A DNA stretch of 64,000 nucleotides. Source: Hyperoodon ampullatus. Its lineage: Eukaryota; Chordata; Mammalia; Artiodactyla; Ziphiidae. The first letter of the stretch is position 1; each line of letters starts with the position of its first letter. A program made the translations under genes and the position numbers. The notes beneath the pieces are model-generated. The model was not told the origin of the DNA. It did no database searches and was given only the letters and a program-made list of their open reading frames with translations. Positions 22,658-36,565 of the stretch are shown one piece after another. The DNA lies in assembly GCA_949752795.1 (NCBI GenBank), contig CATKHW010000551.1:1-64000 (forward strand), written 5' to 3'.

Positions 22658-24395
22658 CTTGGCCAAAAAGGGCGTAAGCGTTTTCTCCTGAATATATTCA
22701 GGAGAAAACGCATACGCCCTTTTTGGCCAAGCAAGCAAGCGGGCAATGCAAATCTGCACTACAAAGAAGTATCACTTCCCACCGGTCAAAATGGATATCC
22801 ACAAAATGTGTAAAAACCAGAAAGGCAAGACAGGCCCTGGAGAACAGGGAGCCTTGTTATGCTGATAGACCCGATGTAAATTGTCAACTGCCTCTCTGGA
22901 GGAGTGCATTGTGTTCCCTAAAAGAAGTAAACAACATAGCTACAGAGCCAAGGGCACTTCCAGTCTAGGGAATATACCTTGGGAAAACTGAAAATCAAAA
23001 AGACACAGACACCCCAAAATTTAGGGCTGCACTGCTTACAAGGACCTCAACTTGGGTCCACCTTAAATATCCCAGGAAATATAAAAATGGTTCAAAAAAT
23101 TGTTGTACTTACATACGATGGAATATCCCTCAGCCATGAAATCAATGTCATAAGACCAGTAGCAGCAAAATGGGTGGATTCAGGTACGATGATTCTAAGT
23201 GAAATAAGTCACACAGAAAAAGTAACTTATCATAAGATATCACTTATGAAGGTCCTGTAAACATGGCTACACTTGAACTGAGTTAGGAAAGAGAACAGTG
23301 TCTCACATTTAGAAAACACTCTTATGCCTGCTTAAGGGGGAAGGAGAGGTGGGGTGATGCATAAAACCAGAGTTTGATATAAGCACAGGTACCGTTCCAA
23401 AAACCAACTATGGAATAGACAAGACCTACACCTTCCTCAGTGAAAGGGACTCAAAACCCCATATTTCCCGCAGAGGAATATATCTGACTAGTAAGAATCT
23501 TAAAACCTATGTATTGATATGTCTCCGTAAGGGAATCAAGTGTGTCTAGACTGGGATAAATATGGCAGCGAGAATCAGCTCAAACCCACTATAAAAAGAA
23601 TTTCAAAAATAAAACAAAAAAACTGGGAAATTCTTTACAATTCCTTCAGGGTCTCTGATGAAACCTGAAATGACCCTATCTACAATGACAGCTGTATGTG
23701 GCATAAGGCTGGACACTTGGTACTGAGAGGATTGGTGAGATTAGGTGAGCAAATGCAGACCCTTTAAAGCAATAATGCATGGCACACATTCCATGGGTCC
23801 CAACTCTCCAGGTTGAAGGGAATATTACTACAGATATAACATGTACGGGAATCCTAGAGAACGGACACACTGTGAATACGAAAGGTTTCTAAAACTCAAC
23901 GAATAGTCCCTCTCCTGGTGCTCCGGTTTGACTTTCCATCTGCTTTATTATCAACCTCCCAACTTGGAGAGACAGCCCCTTTAACCTCCTGGTTCGCACA
24001 GGTTGCCAATATGGCAGAGGATGAAAGGGAAGAGGGAGAACCAATGAGAGAGTAGCTGTTAGGCATTTGGACGGGCACATATCACTGTAATTTCCCGGCA
24101 GGAAGAAGAATTAACCAAAGTCTCAGCCACACACCGGGAATCAGTATAGTTCCTGAACCAAAATTTTGGACTTGCAGTCAGCTCACCAAAAACGAGTTGA
24201 ATAATGGAGCTCAGGGGCACAGCAATTCACAAACTGGCCGAGTAATAAAGGACAACTATCGTCCAAAAATCTGTTGAGGGAAGGCAATGAGGCGGACTTG
24301 AAAGCGTGGCAGAATAGCAGGAAACAGATTTCAAGAGGTACGTTGGAATCACCTTTAAAGCACAGGAAGAGGGGCACAACTTCGACAATGATGCA
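22658..24395 (+). repeat. Monomer M14 (1,738 bp), family D variant
   Basis: GTAAGCG is in the left arm, with GGGTCCACC, GATTAGGTG and CAATATGGCAG as in family D. Only one of the two family D deletions is present (AAAAAGAATT near 23593); the CCAA site near 23400 is the ancestral form. It has several private changes, such as AAATGGATATCC near 22788 and GATAGACCCGATG near 22863. It is an older or less homogenised member. Confidence 0.97.
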
Positions 24396-26133
24396 CTTGG
24401 CCAAAAAGGGCGTATGTGTTTTCTCCTGAATATATTCAGGAGAAAACGCATACGCCCTTTTTGGCCAAGCAAGCAAGCGGGCAATGCAAATCTGCACTAC
24501 AAAGAAGTATCACTACCCACCATTCAAAAGGGACATCCACAAAATGTGTAAAAACCAGAAAGGCAAGACAAGCCCTGGAGAACAGGGTGCCTTGTTATGC
24601 TGATGGGCGGGATGTAAATTGCCAACTGCCTCTCTGGAGGAGTGCATTGTGTTCCCTAAAACAAGTAAACAACAGAGCTACAGAGCCAAGGGCACTTCCA
24701 GTCTAGGGAATATACCTTGGGAAAACTGAAAATCAAAAAGACACAGCCACCCCAAAATTTAGGGCTGCACTGCTTACAAGGACCTCAACTTGGGTACACC
24801 TTAAATATCCCAGGAAATATAAAAATGGTTCAAAAAATTGTGGTACTTATGTACGATGGAATATCCCTCAGCCATGAAATCAATGTCATAAGACCAGTAG
24901 CAGCAAAATGGGTGGATTCAGGTACGATGATTCTAAGTGAAATAAGTCACACAGAAAAAGAAACTTATCATAAGATATCACTTATGAAGATCCTGTAAAC
25001 ATGGCTACACTTGAACTGAGTTAGGAAAGAGAACAGTGTCTCACATTTAGAAAACACTCTTATGCCTGCTTAAGGGGGAAGGAGAGGTGGGGTGCTGCAT
25101 AAAACCAGAGTTTGATATAAGCACAGGTACCGTTCCAAAAACCAACTATGGAATAGACAAGACCTACACCTTCCTCAGTGAAAGGGACTCAAAACCCCAT
25201 ATTTCCCGCAGAGGAATATATCTGACTAGTAAGAATCTTAAAACCTATGTATTGATATGTGTCCGTAAGGGAATCAAGTGTGTCTAGACTGGGATAAATA
25301 TGGCAGCGAGAATCAGCTCAAACCCACTATAAAAAGGAATTTCAAAAATAAAACAAAAAAACTGGGAAATTCTTTACAATTCCTTCAGGGTCTCTGATGA
25401 AACCTGAAATGACCCTATCTACAATGACAGCTGGATGTGGCATAAGGCTGGACACTTGGGACTGAGAGGATTGGTGAGATTGGGTGAGCAAATGCAGACC
25501 CTTTAAAGCAATAATGCATGGCACACATTCCATGGGTCCCAACACTCCAGGTTGAAGGGAATATTACTACAGATATAACATGTATGGGAATCCTAGAGAA
25601 CGGACACACTGTGAATATGAAAGGTTTCTAAAACTCAAAGAATAGTCCCTCTCCTGGTGCTCCGGTTTGACTTTCCATCTGCTTTATTATCAACCTCCCA
25701 ACTTGGAGAGACAGACCCTTTAACCTCCTGGTTCGCACAGGTTGCCAATTTGGCAGAGGATGAAAGGGAAGAGGGAGAACCAATGAGAGAGTAGCTGTTA
25801 GGCATTTGGACAGGCACATATCACTGTAATTTCCCGGCAGGAAGAAGAATTAACCAAAGTCTCAGCCACCCACCGGGAATCAGTATAGATCCTGAACCAA
25901 AATTTTGGACTTGCGGTCAGCTCACCAAAAACGAGTTGAAAAATGGAGCTCAGGGGCACAGCAATTCACAAACTGGCCGAGTAATAAAGGACAACTATCG
26001 TCCATAATCTGTTGAGGGAAGGCAACGAGGCGGACTTGAAAGCGAGGCAGAATAGCAGGAAACAGATTTCAAGAGGTACGTTGGAATCGCCTTTAAAGCA
26101 CAGGAAGAGGGGCACAACTTCGACAATGATGCA
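24396..26133 (+). repeat. Monomer M15 (1,738 bp), family F
   Basis: GTATGTG is in the left arm. It has private changes near 24513-24590 (ACTACCCACCATTCAAAAGG, GACAAGCCC, CAGGGTGCC) and GTGCTGCATAA near 25091. The right half resembles M18: GACAGACCC near 25711 and the CCATAATCTG deletion near 26002. Confidence 0.97.
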
Positions 26134-27872
26134 CTTGGCCAAAAAGGGCGTATGCGTTTTCTCCTGAATACATTCAGGAGAAAACGCATACGCCCTTTTT
26201 GGCCAAGCAAGCAAGCGGGCAATGCAAATCTGCACTACAAAGAAGTATCACTTCCCACCGGTCAAAAGGGACATCCACAAAATGTGTAAAAACCAGAAAG
26301 ACAAGACAGGCCCTGGAGAACAGGGAGCCTTGTTATGCTGATGGGCGGGATGTAAATTGCCAACTGCCTCTCTGGAGGAGTGCATTGTGTTCCCTAAAAC
26401 AAGTAAACAACAGAGCTACAGAGCCAAGGGCACTTCCAGTCTAGGGAATATACCTTGGGAAAACTGAAAATCAAAAAGACACAGCCACCCCAAAATTTAG
26501 GGCTGCACTGCTTACAAGGACCTCAACTTGGGTACACCTTAAATATCCCAGGAAATATAAAAATGGTTCAAAAAATTGTGGTACTTACGTACGATGGAAT
26601 ATCCCTCAGCCATGAAATCAATGTCATAAGACCAGTAGCAGCAAAATGGGTGGATTCAGGTACGATGATTCTAAGTGAAATAAGTCACACAGAAAAAGAA
26701 ACTTATCATAAGATGTCACTTATGAAGATCCTGTAAACATGGCTACACTTGAACTGAGTTAGGAAAGAGAACAGTGTCTCACATTTAGAAAACACTCTTA
26801 TGCCTGCTTAAGGGGGAAGGAGAGGTGGGGTGATGCATAAAACCAGAGTTTGATATAAGCACAGGTACCGTTCCAAAAACCAACTATGGAATAGACAAGA
26901 CCTACACCTTCCTCAGTGAAAGGGACTCAAAACCCCATATTTCCCGCAGAGGAATATATCTGACTAGTAAGAATCTTAAAACCTATGTATTGATATGTGT
27001 CCGTAAGGGAATCAAGTGTGTCTAGACTTGGATAAATATGGCAGCGAGAATCAGCTCAAACCCACTATAAAAAGGAATTTCAAAAATAAAACAAAAAAAC
27101 TGGGAAATTCTTTACAATTCCTTCAGGGTCGCTGATGAAACCTGAAATGACCCTATCTACAATGACAGCTGGATGTGGCATAAGGCTGGACACTTGGGAC
27201 TGCGAGGATTGGTGAGATTGGGTGAGCAAATGCAGACCCTTTAAAGCAATAATGCATGGCACACATTCCATGGGTCCCAACACTCCAGGTTGAAGGGAAT
27301 ATTACTACAGATATAACATGTATGGGAATCCTAGAGAACGGACACACTGTGAATATGAAAGGTTTCTAAAACTCAACGAATAGTCCCTCTCCTGGTGCTC
27401 CGGTTTGACTTTCCATCTGCTTTATTATCAACCTCCCAACTTGGAGAGACATCCCCTTTAACCTCCTGGTTCGCACAGGTTGCCAATTTGGCAGAGGATG
27501 AAAGGGAAGAGGGAGAACCAATGAGAGAGTAGCTGTTAGGCATTTGGACAGGCACATATCACTGTAATTTCCCGGCAGGAAGAAGAATTAACCAAAGTCT
27601 CAGCCACCCACCGGGAATCAGTATAGATCCTGAACCAAAATTTTGGACTTGCGGTCAGCTCACCAAAAACGAGTTGAAAAATGGAGCTCAGGGGCACAGC
27701 AATTCACAAACTGGCCGAGTAATAAAGGACAACTATCGTCCAAATATCTGTTGAGGGAAGGCAACGAGGCGGACTTGAAAGCGAGGCAGAATAGCAGGAA
27801 ACAGATTTCAAGAGGTACGTTGGAATCACCTTTAAAGCACAGGAAGAGGGGCACAACTTCGACAATGATGCA
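26134..27872 (+). repeat. Monomer M16 (1,739 bp), family A
   Basis: Palindrome centre TACA and all family A marks are present, although it is outside a B-C-D-A unit. AGACTTGGATAAA near 27023 and GGAATCACC near 27826 are private within the family. Confidence 0.97.
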
Positions 27873-29611
27873 CTTGGCCAAAAAGGGCGTATGCGTTTTC
27901 TCCTGAATATATTCAGGAGAAAACGCATACGCCCTTTTTGGCCAAGCAAGCAAGCGGGCAATGCAAATCTGCACTACAAAGAAGTATCACTTCCCACCGG
28001 TCAAAAGGGACATCCACAAAATGTGTAAAAACCAGAAAGGCAAGACAGGCCCTGGAGAACAGGGAGCCTTGTTATGCTGATGGGCGGGATGTAAATTGCC
28101 AACTGCCTCTCTGGAGGAGTGCATTGTGTTCCCTAAAACAAGTAAACAACAGAGCTACAGAGCCAAGGGCACTTCCAGTCTAGGGAATATACCTTGGGAA
28201 AACTGAAAATCAAAAAGACACAGCCACCCCAAAATTTAGGGCTGCACTGCTTACAAGGACCTCAACTTGGGTACACCTTAAATATCCCAGGAAATATAAA
28301 AATGGTTCAAAAAATTGTGGTACTTACGTACGATGGAATATCCCTCAGCCATGAAATCAATGTCATAAGACCAGTAGCAGCAAAATGGGTGGATTCAGGT
28401 ACGATGATTCTAAGTGAAATAAGTCACACAGAAAAAGAAACTTATCATAAGATGTCACTTATGAAGATCCTGTAAACATGGCTACACTTGAACTGAGTTA
28501 GGAAAGAGAACAGTGTCTCACATTTAGAAAACACTCTTATGCCTGCTTAAGGGGGAAGGAGAGGTGGGGTGCTGCATAAAACCAGAGTTTGATATAAGCA
28601 CAGGTACCGTTCCAAAAACCAACTATGGAATAGACAAGACCTACACCTTCCTCAGTGAAAGGGACTCAAAACCCCATATTTCCCGCAGAGGAATATATCT
28701 GACTAGTAAGAATCTTAAAACCTATGTATTGATATGTGTCCGTAAGGGAATCAAGTGTGTCTAGACTGGGATAAATATGGCAGCGAGAATCAGCTCAAAC
28801 CCACTATAAAAAGGAATTTCAAAAATAAAACAAAAAAACTGGGAAATTCTTTACAATTCCTTCAGGGTCTCTGATGAAACCTGAAATGACCCTATCTACA
28901 ATGACAGCTGGATGTGGCATAAGGCTGGACACTTGGGACTGAGAGGATTGGTGAGATTGGGTGAGCAAATGCAGACCCTTTAAAGCAATAATGCATGGCA
29001 CACATTCCATGGGTCCCAACACTCCAGGTTGAAGGGAATATTACTACAGATATAACATGTATGGGAATCCTAGAGAACGGACACACTGTGAATATGAAAG
29101 GTTTCTAAAACTCAACGAATAGTCCCTCTCCTGGTGCTCCGGTTTGACTTTCCATCTGCTTTATTATCAACCTCCCAACTTGGAGAGACATCCCCTTTAA
29201 CCTCCTGGTTCGCATAGGTTGCCAATTTGGCAGAGGATGAAAGGGAAGAGGGAGAACCAATGAGAGAGTAGCTTTTAGGCATTTGGACAGGCACATATCA
29301 CTGTAATTTCCCGGCAGGAAGAAGAATTAACCAAAGTCTCAGCCACCCACCGGGAATCAGTATAGATCCTGAACCAAAATTTTGGACTTGCGGTCAGCTC
29401 ACCAAAAACGAGTTGAAAAATGGAGCTCAGGGGCACAGCAATTCACAAACTGGCCGAGTAATAAAGGACAACTATCGTCCAAATATCTGTTGAGGGAAGG
29501 CAACGAGGCGGACTTGAAAGCGAGGCAGAATAGCAGGAAACAGATTTCAAGAGGTACGTTGGAATCGCCTTTAAAGCACAGGAAGAGGGGCACAACTTCG
29601 ACAATGATGCA
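27873..29611 (+). repeat. Monomer M17 (1,739 bp), family F
   Basis: The palindrome is perfect. It is close to identical with M12 at an 8,693-bp offset: GTGCTGCATAA near 28568, CGCATAGG near 29211 and AGCTTTTAGG near 29271. Confidence 0.97.
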
Positions 29612-31349
29612 CTTGGCCAAAAAGGGCGTATGTGTTTTCTCCTGAATATATTCAGGAGAAAACGCATACGCCCTTTTTGGCCAAGCAAGCAAGCGGGCAA
29701 TGCAAATCTGCACTACAAAGAAGTATCACTTCCCACCGGTCAAAAGGGACATCCACAAAATGTGTAAAAACCAGAAAGGCAAGACAGGCCCTGGAGAACA
29801 GGGAGCCTTGTTATGCTGATGGGCGGGATGTAAATTGCCAACTGCCTCTCTGGAGGAGTGCATTGTGTTCCCTAAAACAAGTAAACAACAGAGCTACAGA
29901 GCCAAGGGCACTTCCAGTCTAGGGAATATACCTTGGGAAAACTGAAAATCAAAAAGACACAGCCACCCCAAAATTTAGGGCTGCACTGCTTACAAGGACC
30001 TCAACTTGGGTACACCTTAAATATCCCAGGAAATATAAAAATGGTTCAAAAAATTGTGGTACTTACGTACGATGGAATATCCCTCAGCCATGAAATCAAT
30101 GTCATAAGACCAGTAGCAGCAAAATGGGTGGATTCAGGTACGATGATTCTAAGTGAAATAAGTCACACAGAAAAAGAAACTTATCATAAGATGTCACTTA
30201 TGAAGATCCTGTAAACATGGCTACACTTGAACTGAGTTAGGAAAGAGAACAGTGTCTCACATTTAGAAAACACTCTTATGCCTGCTTAAGGGGGAAGGAG
30301 AGGTGGGGTGATGCATAAAACCAGAGTTTGATATAAGCACAGGTACCGTTCCAAAAACCAACTATGGAATAGACAAGACCTACACCTTCCTCAGTGAAAG
30401 GGACTCAAAACCCCATATTTCCCGCAGAGGAATATATCTGACTAGTAAGAATCTTAAAACCTATGTATTGATATGTGTCCGTAAGGGAATCAAGTGTGTC
30501 TAGACTGGGATAAATATGGCAGCGAGAATCAGCTCAAACCCACTATAAAAAGGAATTTCAAAAATAAAACAAAAAAACTGGGAAATTCTTTACAATTCCT
30601 TCAGGGTCTCTGATGAAACCTGAAATGACCCTATCTACAATGACAGCTGGATGTGGCATAACGCTGGACACTTGGGTCTGAGAGGATTGGTGAGATTGGG
30701 TGAGCAAATGCAGACCCTTTAAAGCAATAATGCATGGCACACATTCCATGGGTTCCAACACTCCAGGTTGAAGGGAATATTACTACAGATATAACATGTA
30801 TGGGAATCCTAGAGAACGGACACACTGTGAATATGAAAGGTTTCTAAAACTCAACGAATAGTCCCTCTCCTGGTGCTCCGGTTTGACTTTCCATCTGCTT
30901 TATTATCAACCTCCCAACTTGGAGAGACAGACCCTTTAACCTCTTGGTTCGCACAGGTTCCCAATTTGGCAGAGGATGAAAGGGAAGAGGGAGAACCAAT
31001 GAGAGAGTAGCTGTTAGGCATTTGGACAGGCACATATCACTGTAATTTCCCGGCAGGAAGAAGAATTAACCAAAGTCTCAGCCACCCACCGGGAATCAGT
31101 ATAGATCCTGAACCAAAATTTTGGACTTGCGGTCAGCTCATCTAAAACGAGTTGAAAAATGGAGCTCAGGGGCACAGCAATTCACAAACTGGCCGAGTAA
31201 TAAAGGACAACTATCGTCCATAATCTGTTGAGGGAAGGCAACGAGGCGGACTTGAAAGCGAGGCAGAATAGCAGGAAACAGATTTCAAGAGGTACGTTGG
31301 AATTGCCTTTAAAGCACAGGAAGAGGGGCACAACTTCGACAATGATGCA
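29612..31349 (+). repeat. Monomer M18 (1,738 bp), family F
   Basis: GTATGTG is in the left arm, as in M13 (-8,693). The match to M13 ends near 30,398. The rest holds many private substitutions (ATAACGCTGG near 30660, GGGTCTGAG, GGGTTCCAAC, CTCTTGGTTCG near 30940, CAGGTTCCC, CTCATCTAAAACG near 31137, GGAATTGCC near 31301) plus the CCATAATCTG deletion. Confidence 0.97.
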
Positions 31350-33088
31350 CTTGGCCAAAAAGGGCGTATGCGTTTTCTCCTGAATATATTCAGGAGAAAA
31401 CGCATACGCCCTTTTTGGCCAAGCAAGCAAGCGGGCAATGCAAATCTGCACTACAAAGAAGTATCACTTCCCACCGGTCAAAAGGGACATCCACAAAATG
31501 TGTAAAAACCAGAAAGGCAAGACAGGCCCTGGAGAACAGGGAGCCTTGTTATGCTGATGGGCGGGATGTAAATTGCCAACTGCCTCTCTGGAGGAGTGCA
31601 TTGTGTTCCCTAAAACAAGTAAACAACAGAGCTACAGAGCCAAGGGCACTTCCAGTCTAGGGAATATACCTTGGGAAAACTGAAAATCAAAAAGACACAG
31701 CCACCCCAAAATTTAGGGCTGCACTGCTTACAAGGACCTCAACTTGGGTACACCTTAAATATCCCAGGAAATATAAAAATGGTTCAAAAAATTGTGGTAC
31801 TTACGTACGATGGAATATCCCTCAGCCATGAAATCAATGTCATAAGACCAGTAGCAGCAAAATGGGTGGATTCAGGTACGATGATTCTAAGTGAAATAAG
31901 TCACACAGAAAAAGAAACTTATCATAAGATGTCACTTATGAAGATCCTGTAAACATGGCTACACTTGAACTGAGTTAGGAAAGAGAACAGTGTCTCACAT
32001 TTAGAAAACACTCTTATGCCTGCTTAAGGGGGAAGGAGAGGTGGGGTGATGCATAAAACCAGAGTTTGATATAAGCACAGGTACCGTTCCAAAAACCAAC
32101 TATGGAATAGACAAGACCTACACCTTCCTCAGTGAAAGGGACTCAAAACCCCATATTTCCCGCAGAGGAATATATCTGACTAGTAAGAATCTTAAAACCT
32201 ATGTATTGATATGTGTCCGTAAGGGAATCAAGTGTGTCTAGACTGGGATAAATATGGCAGCGAGAATCAGCTCAAACCCACTATAAAAAGGAATTTCAAA
32301 AATAAAACAAAAAAACTGGGAAATTCTTTTCAATTCCTTCAGGGTCGCTGATGAAACCTGAAATGACCCTATCTACAATGACAGCTGGATGTGGCATAAG
32401 GCTGGACACTTGGGACTGCGAGGATTGGTGAGATTGGGTGAGCAAATGCAGACCCTTTAAAGCAATAATGCATGGCACACATTCCATGGGTCCCAACACT
32501 CCAGGTTGAAGGGAATATTACTACAGATATAACATGTATGGGAATCCTAGAGAACGGACACACTGTGAATATGAAAGGTTTCTAAAACTCAACGAATAGT
32601 CCCTCTCCTGGTGCTCCGGTTTGACTTTCCATCTGCTTTATTATCAACCTCCCAACTTGGAGAGACATCCCCTTTAACCTCCTGGTTCGCACAGGTTGCC
32701 AATTTGGCAGAGGATGAAAGGGAAGAGGGAGAACCAATGAGAGAGTAGCTGTTAGGCATTTGGACGGGCACATATCACTGTAATTTCCCGGCAGGAAGAA
32801 GAATTAACCAAAGTCTCAGCCACCCACCGGGAATCAGTATAGATCCTGAACCAAAATTTTGGACTTGCGGTCAGCTCACCAAAAACGAGTTGAAAAATGG
32901 AGCTCAGGGGCACAGCAATTCACAAACTGGCCGAGTAATAAAGGACAACTATCGTCCAAATATCTGTTGAGCGAAGGCAACGAGGCGGACTTGAAAGCGA
33001 GGCAGAATAGCAGGAAACAGATTTCAAGAGGTACGTTGGAATCGCCTTTAAAGCACAGGAAGAGGGGCACAACTTCGACAATGATGCA
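31350..33088 (+). repeat. Monomer M19 (1,739 bp), family A variant
   Basis: The palindrome is perfect and lacks the TACA centre. GGTCGCTGATG, CTGCGAGG, GACATCCCC and CCAAATATCTG place the second half in family A, while the first half is the common form. Private: TTCTTTTCAATTCC near 32325 and TTGAGCGAAGG near 32968. Confidence 0.97.
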
Positions 33089-34826
33089 CTTGGCCAAAAA
33101 GGGCGTATGCGTTTTCTCCTGAATATATTCAGGAGAAAACGCATACGCCCTTTTTGGCCAAGCAAGCAATCGGGCAATGCAAATCTGCACTACAAAGAAG
33201 TATCACTTCCCACCGGTCAAAAGGGACATCCACAAAATGTGTAAAAACCAGAAAGGCAAGACAGGCCCTGGAGAACAGGGAGCCTTGTTATGCTGATGGG
33301 CGGGATGTAAATTGCCAACTGCCTCTCTGGAGGAGTGCATTGTGTTCCCTAAAACAAGTAAACAACAGAGCTACAGAGCCAAGGGCACTTCCAGTCTAGG
33401 GAATATACCTTGGGAAAACTGAAAATCAAAAAGACACAGCCACCCCAAAATTTAGGGCTGCACTGCTTACAAGGACCTCAACTTGGGTACACCTTAAATA
33501 TCCCAGGAAATATAAAAATGGTTCAAAAAATTGTGGTACTTACGTACGATGGAATATCCCTCAGCCATGAAATCAATGTCATAAGACCAGTAGCAGCAAA
33601 ATGGGTGGATTCAGGTATGATGATTCTAAGTGAAATAAGTCACACAGAAAAAGAAACTTATCATAAGATATCACTTATGAAGATCCTGTAAACATGGCTA
33701 CACTTGAACTGAGTTAGGAAAGAGAACAGTGTCTCACATTTAGAAAACACTCTTATGCCTGCTTAAGGGGGAAGGAGAGGTGGGGTGATGCATAAAACCA
33801 GAGTTTGATATAAGCACAGGTACCGTTCCAAAAACCAACTATGGAATAGACAAGACCTACACCTTCCTCAGTGAAAGGGACTCAAAACCCCATATTTCCC
33901 GCAGAGGAATATATCTGACTAGTAAGAATCTTAAAACCTCTGTATTGATATGTCTCCGTGAGGGAATCAAGTGTGTCTAGACTGGGATAAATATGGCAGC
34001 GAGAATCAGCTCAAACCCAATATAAAAAGGAATTTCAAAAATAAAACAAAAAAACTGGGAAATTCTTTACAATTCCTTCAGGGTCTCTGATGAAACCTGA
34101 AATGACCCTATCTACAATGACAGCTGGATGTGGCATAAGGCTGGACACTTGGGACTGAGAGGATTGGTGAGATTGGGTGAGCAAATGCAGACCCTTTAAA
34201 GCAATAATGCATGGCACACATTCCATGGGTCCCAACTCTCCAGGTTGAAGGGAATATTACTACAGATATAACATGTACGGGAATCCTAGAGAACGGACAC
34301 ACTGTGAATACGAAAGGTTTCTAAAACTCAACGAATAGTCCCTCTCCTGGTGCTCCGGTTTGACTTTCATCTGCTTTATTATCAACCTCCCAACTTGGAG
34401 AGACAGCCCCTTTAACCTCCTGGTTCGCACAGGTTGCCAATTTGGCAGAGGATGAAAGGGAAGAGGGAGAACCAATGAGAGAGTAGCTGTAAGGCATTTG
34501 GACGGGCACATATCACTGTAATTTCCCGGCAGGAAGAAGAATTAACCAAAGTCTCAGCCACCCACCGGGAATCAGTATAGATCCTGAACCAAAATTTTGG
34601 ACTTGCGGTCAGCTCACCAAAAACGAGTTGAAAAATGGAGCTCAGGGGCACAGCAATTCACAAACTGGCCGAGTAATAAAGGACAACTATCGTCCAAAAA
34701 TCTGTTGAGGGAAGGCAACGAGGCGGACTTGAAAGCTCGGCAGAATAGCAGGAAACAGATTTCAAGAGGTACGTTGGAATCGCCTTTAAAGCACAGGAAG
34801 AGGGGCACAACTTCGACAATGATGCA
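33089..34826 (+). repeat. Monomer M20 (1,738 bp), family G
   Basis: The palindrome is perfect. One base is missing in GACTTTCATCTGC near 34365. AAAGCTCGGC near 34733 is the family G mark. Private: AAGCAATCGGG near 33165 (also in M24), GGTATGATG near 33615, ACCTCTGTATTG near 33936, CCGTGAGGG near 33956, CCCAATATAAA near 34017 and TGTAAGGC near 34488. Confidence 0.97.
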
Positions 34827-36565
34827 CTTGGCCAAAAAGGGCGTATGCGTTTTCTCCTGAATATATTCAGGAGAAAACACATACGCCCTTTTTGGCCAAG
34901 CAAGCAAGCGGGCAATGCAAATCTGCACTACAAAGAAGTATCACTTCCCACCGGTCAATAGGGACATCCACAATATGTGTAAAAACCAGAAAGGCAAGAC
35001 AGGCCCTGGAGAACAGGGAGCCTTGTTATGCTGATGGGCGGGATGTAAATTGCCAACTGCCTCTCTGGAGGAGTGCATTGTGTTCCCTAAAACAAGTAAA
35101 CAACAGAGCTACAGAGCCAAGGGCACTTCCAGTCTAGGGAATATACCTTGGGAAAACTGAAAATCAAAAAGACACAGCCACCCCAAAATTTAGGGCTGCA
35201 CTGCTTACAAGGACCTCAACTTGGGTACACCTTAAATATCCCAGGAAATATAAAAATGGTTCAAAAAATTGTGGTACTTACGTACGATGGAATATCCCTC
35301 AGCCATGAAATCAATGTCATAAGACCAGTAGCAGCAAAATGGGTGGATTCAGGTACGATGATTCTAAGTGAAATAAGTCACACAGAAAAAGAAACTTATC
35401 ATAAGATATCACTTATGAAGATCCTGTAAACATGGCTACACTTGAACTGAGTTAGGAAAGAGAACAGTGTCTCACATTTAGAAAACACTCTTATGCCTGC
35501 TTAAGGGGGAAGGAGAGGTGGGGTGATGCATAAAACCAGAGTTTGATATAAGCACAGGTACCGTTCCAAAAACCAACTATGGAATAGACAAGACCTACAC
35601 CTTCCTCAGTGAAAGGGACTCAAAACCCCATATTTCCCGCAGAGGAATATATCTGACTAGTAAGAATCTTAAAACCTATGTATTGATATGTGTCCGTAAG
35701 GGAATCAAGTGTGTCTAGACTGGGATAAATATGGCAGCGAGAATCAGCTCAAACCCACTATAAAAAGGAATTTCAAAAATAAAACAAAAAAACTGGGAAA
35801 TTCTTTACAATTCCTTCAGGGTCTCTGATGAAACCTGAAATGACCCTATCTACAATGACAGCTGGATGTGGCATAAGGCTGGATACTTGGGACTGAGAGG
35901 ATTGGTGAGATTGGGTGAGCAAATGCAGACCCTTTAAAGCAATAATGCATGGCACACATTCCATGGGTCCCAACTCTCCAGGTTGAAGGGAATATTACTA
36001 CAGATATAACATGTACGGGAATCCTAGAGAACGGACACACTGTGAATACGAAAGGTTTCTAAAACTCAACGAATAGTCCCTCTCCTGGTGCTCCGGTTTG
36101 ACTTTCCATCTGCTTTATTATCAACCTCCCAACTTGGAGAGACAGCCCCTTTAACCTCCTGGTTCGCACAGGTTGCCAATTTGGCAGAGGATGAAAGGGA
36201 AGAGGGAGAACCAATGAGAGAGTAGCTGTTAGGCATTTGGACGGGCACATATCACTGTAATTTCCCGGCAGGAAGAAGAATTAACCAAAGTCTCAGCCAC
36301 CCACCGGGAATCAGTATAGATCCGGAACCAAAATTTTGGACTTGCGGTCAGCTCACCAAAAACGAGTTGAAAAATGGAGCTCAGGGGCACAGCAATTCAC
36401 AAACTGGCCAAGTAATAAAGGACAACTATCGTCCAAAAATCTGTTGAGGGAAGGCAACGAGGCGGACTTGAAAGCTCGGCAGAATAGCAGGAAACAGATT
36501 TCAAGAGGTACGTTGGAATCGCCTTTAAAGCACAGGAAGAGGGGCACAACTTCGACAATGATGCA
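34827..36565 (+). repeat. Monomer M21 (1,739 bp), family G
   Basis: The right palindrome arm has AACACATACG, one mismatch. Private: GGTCAATAGGG and CAATATGTG near 34955-34978, and GGATACTTGG near 35881. GATCCGGAACC near 36320, GGCCAAGTAAT near 36407 and AAAGCTCGGC near 36472 are shared with M36 at +26,077. Confidence 0.97.
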
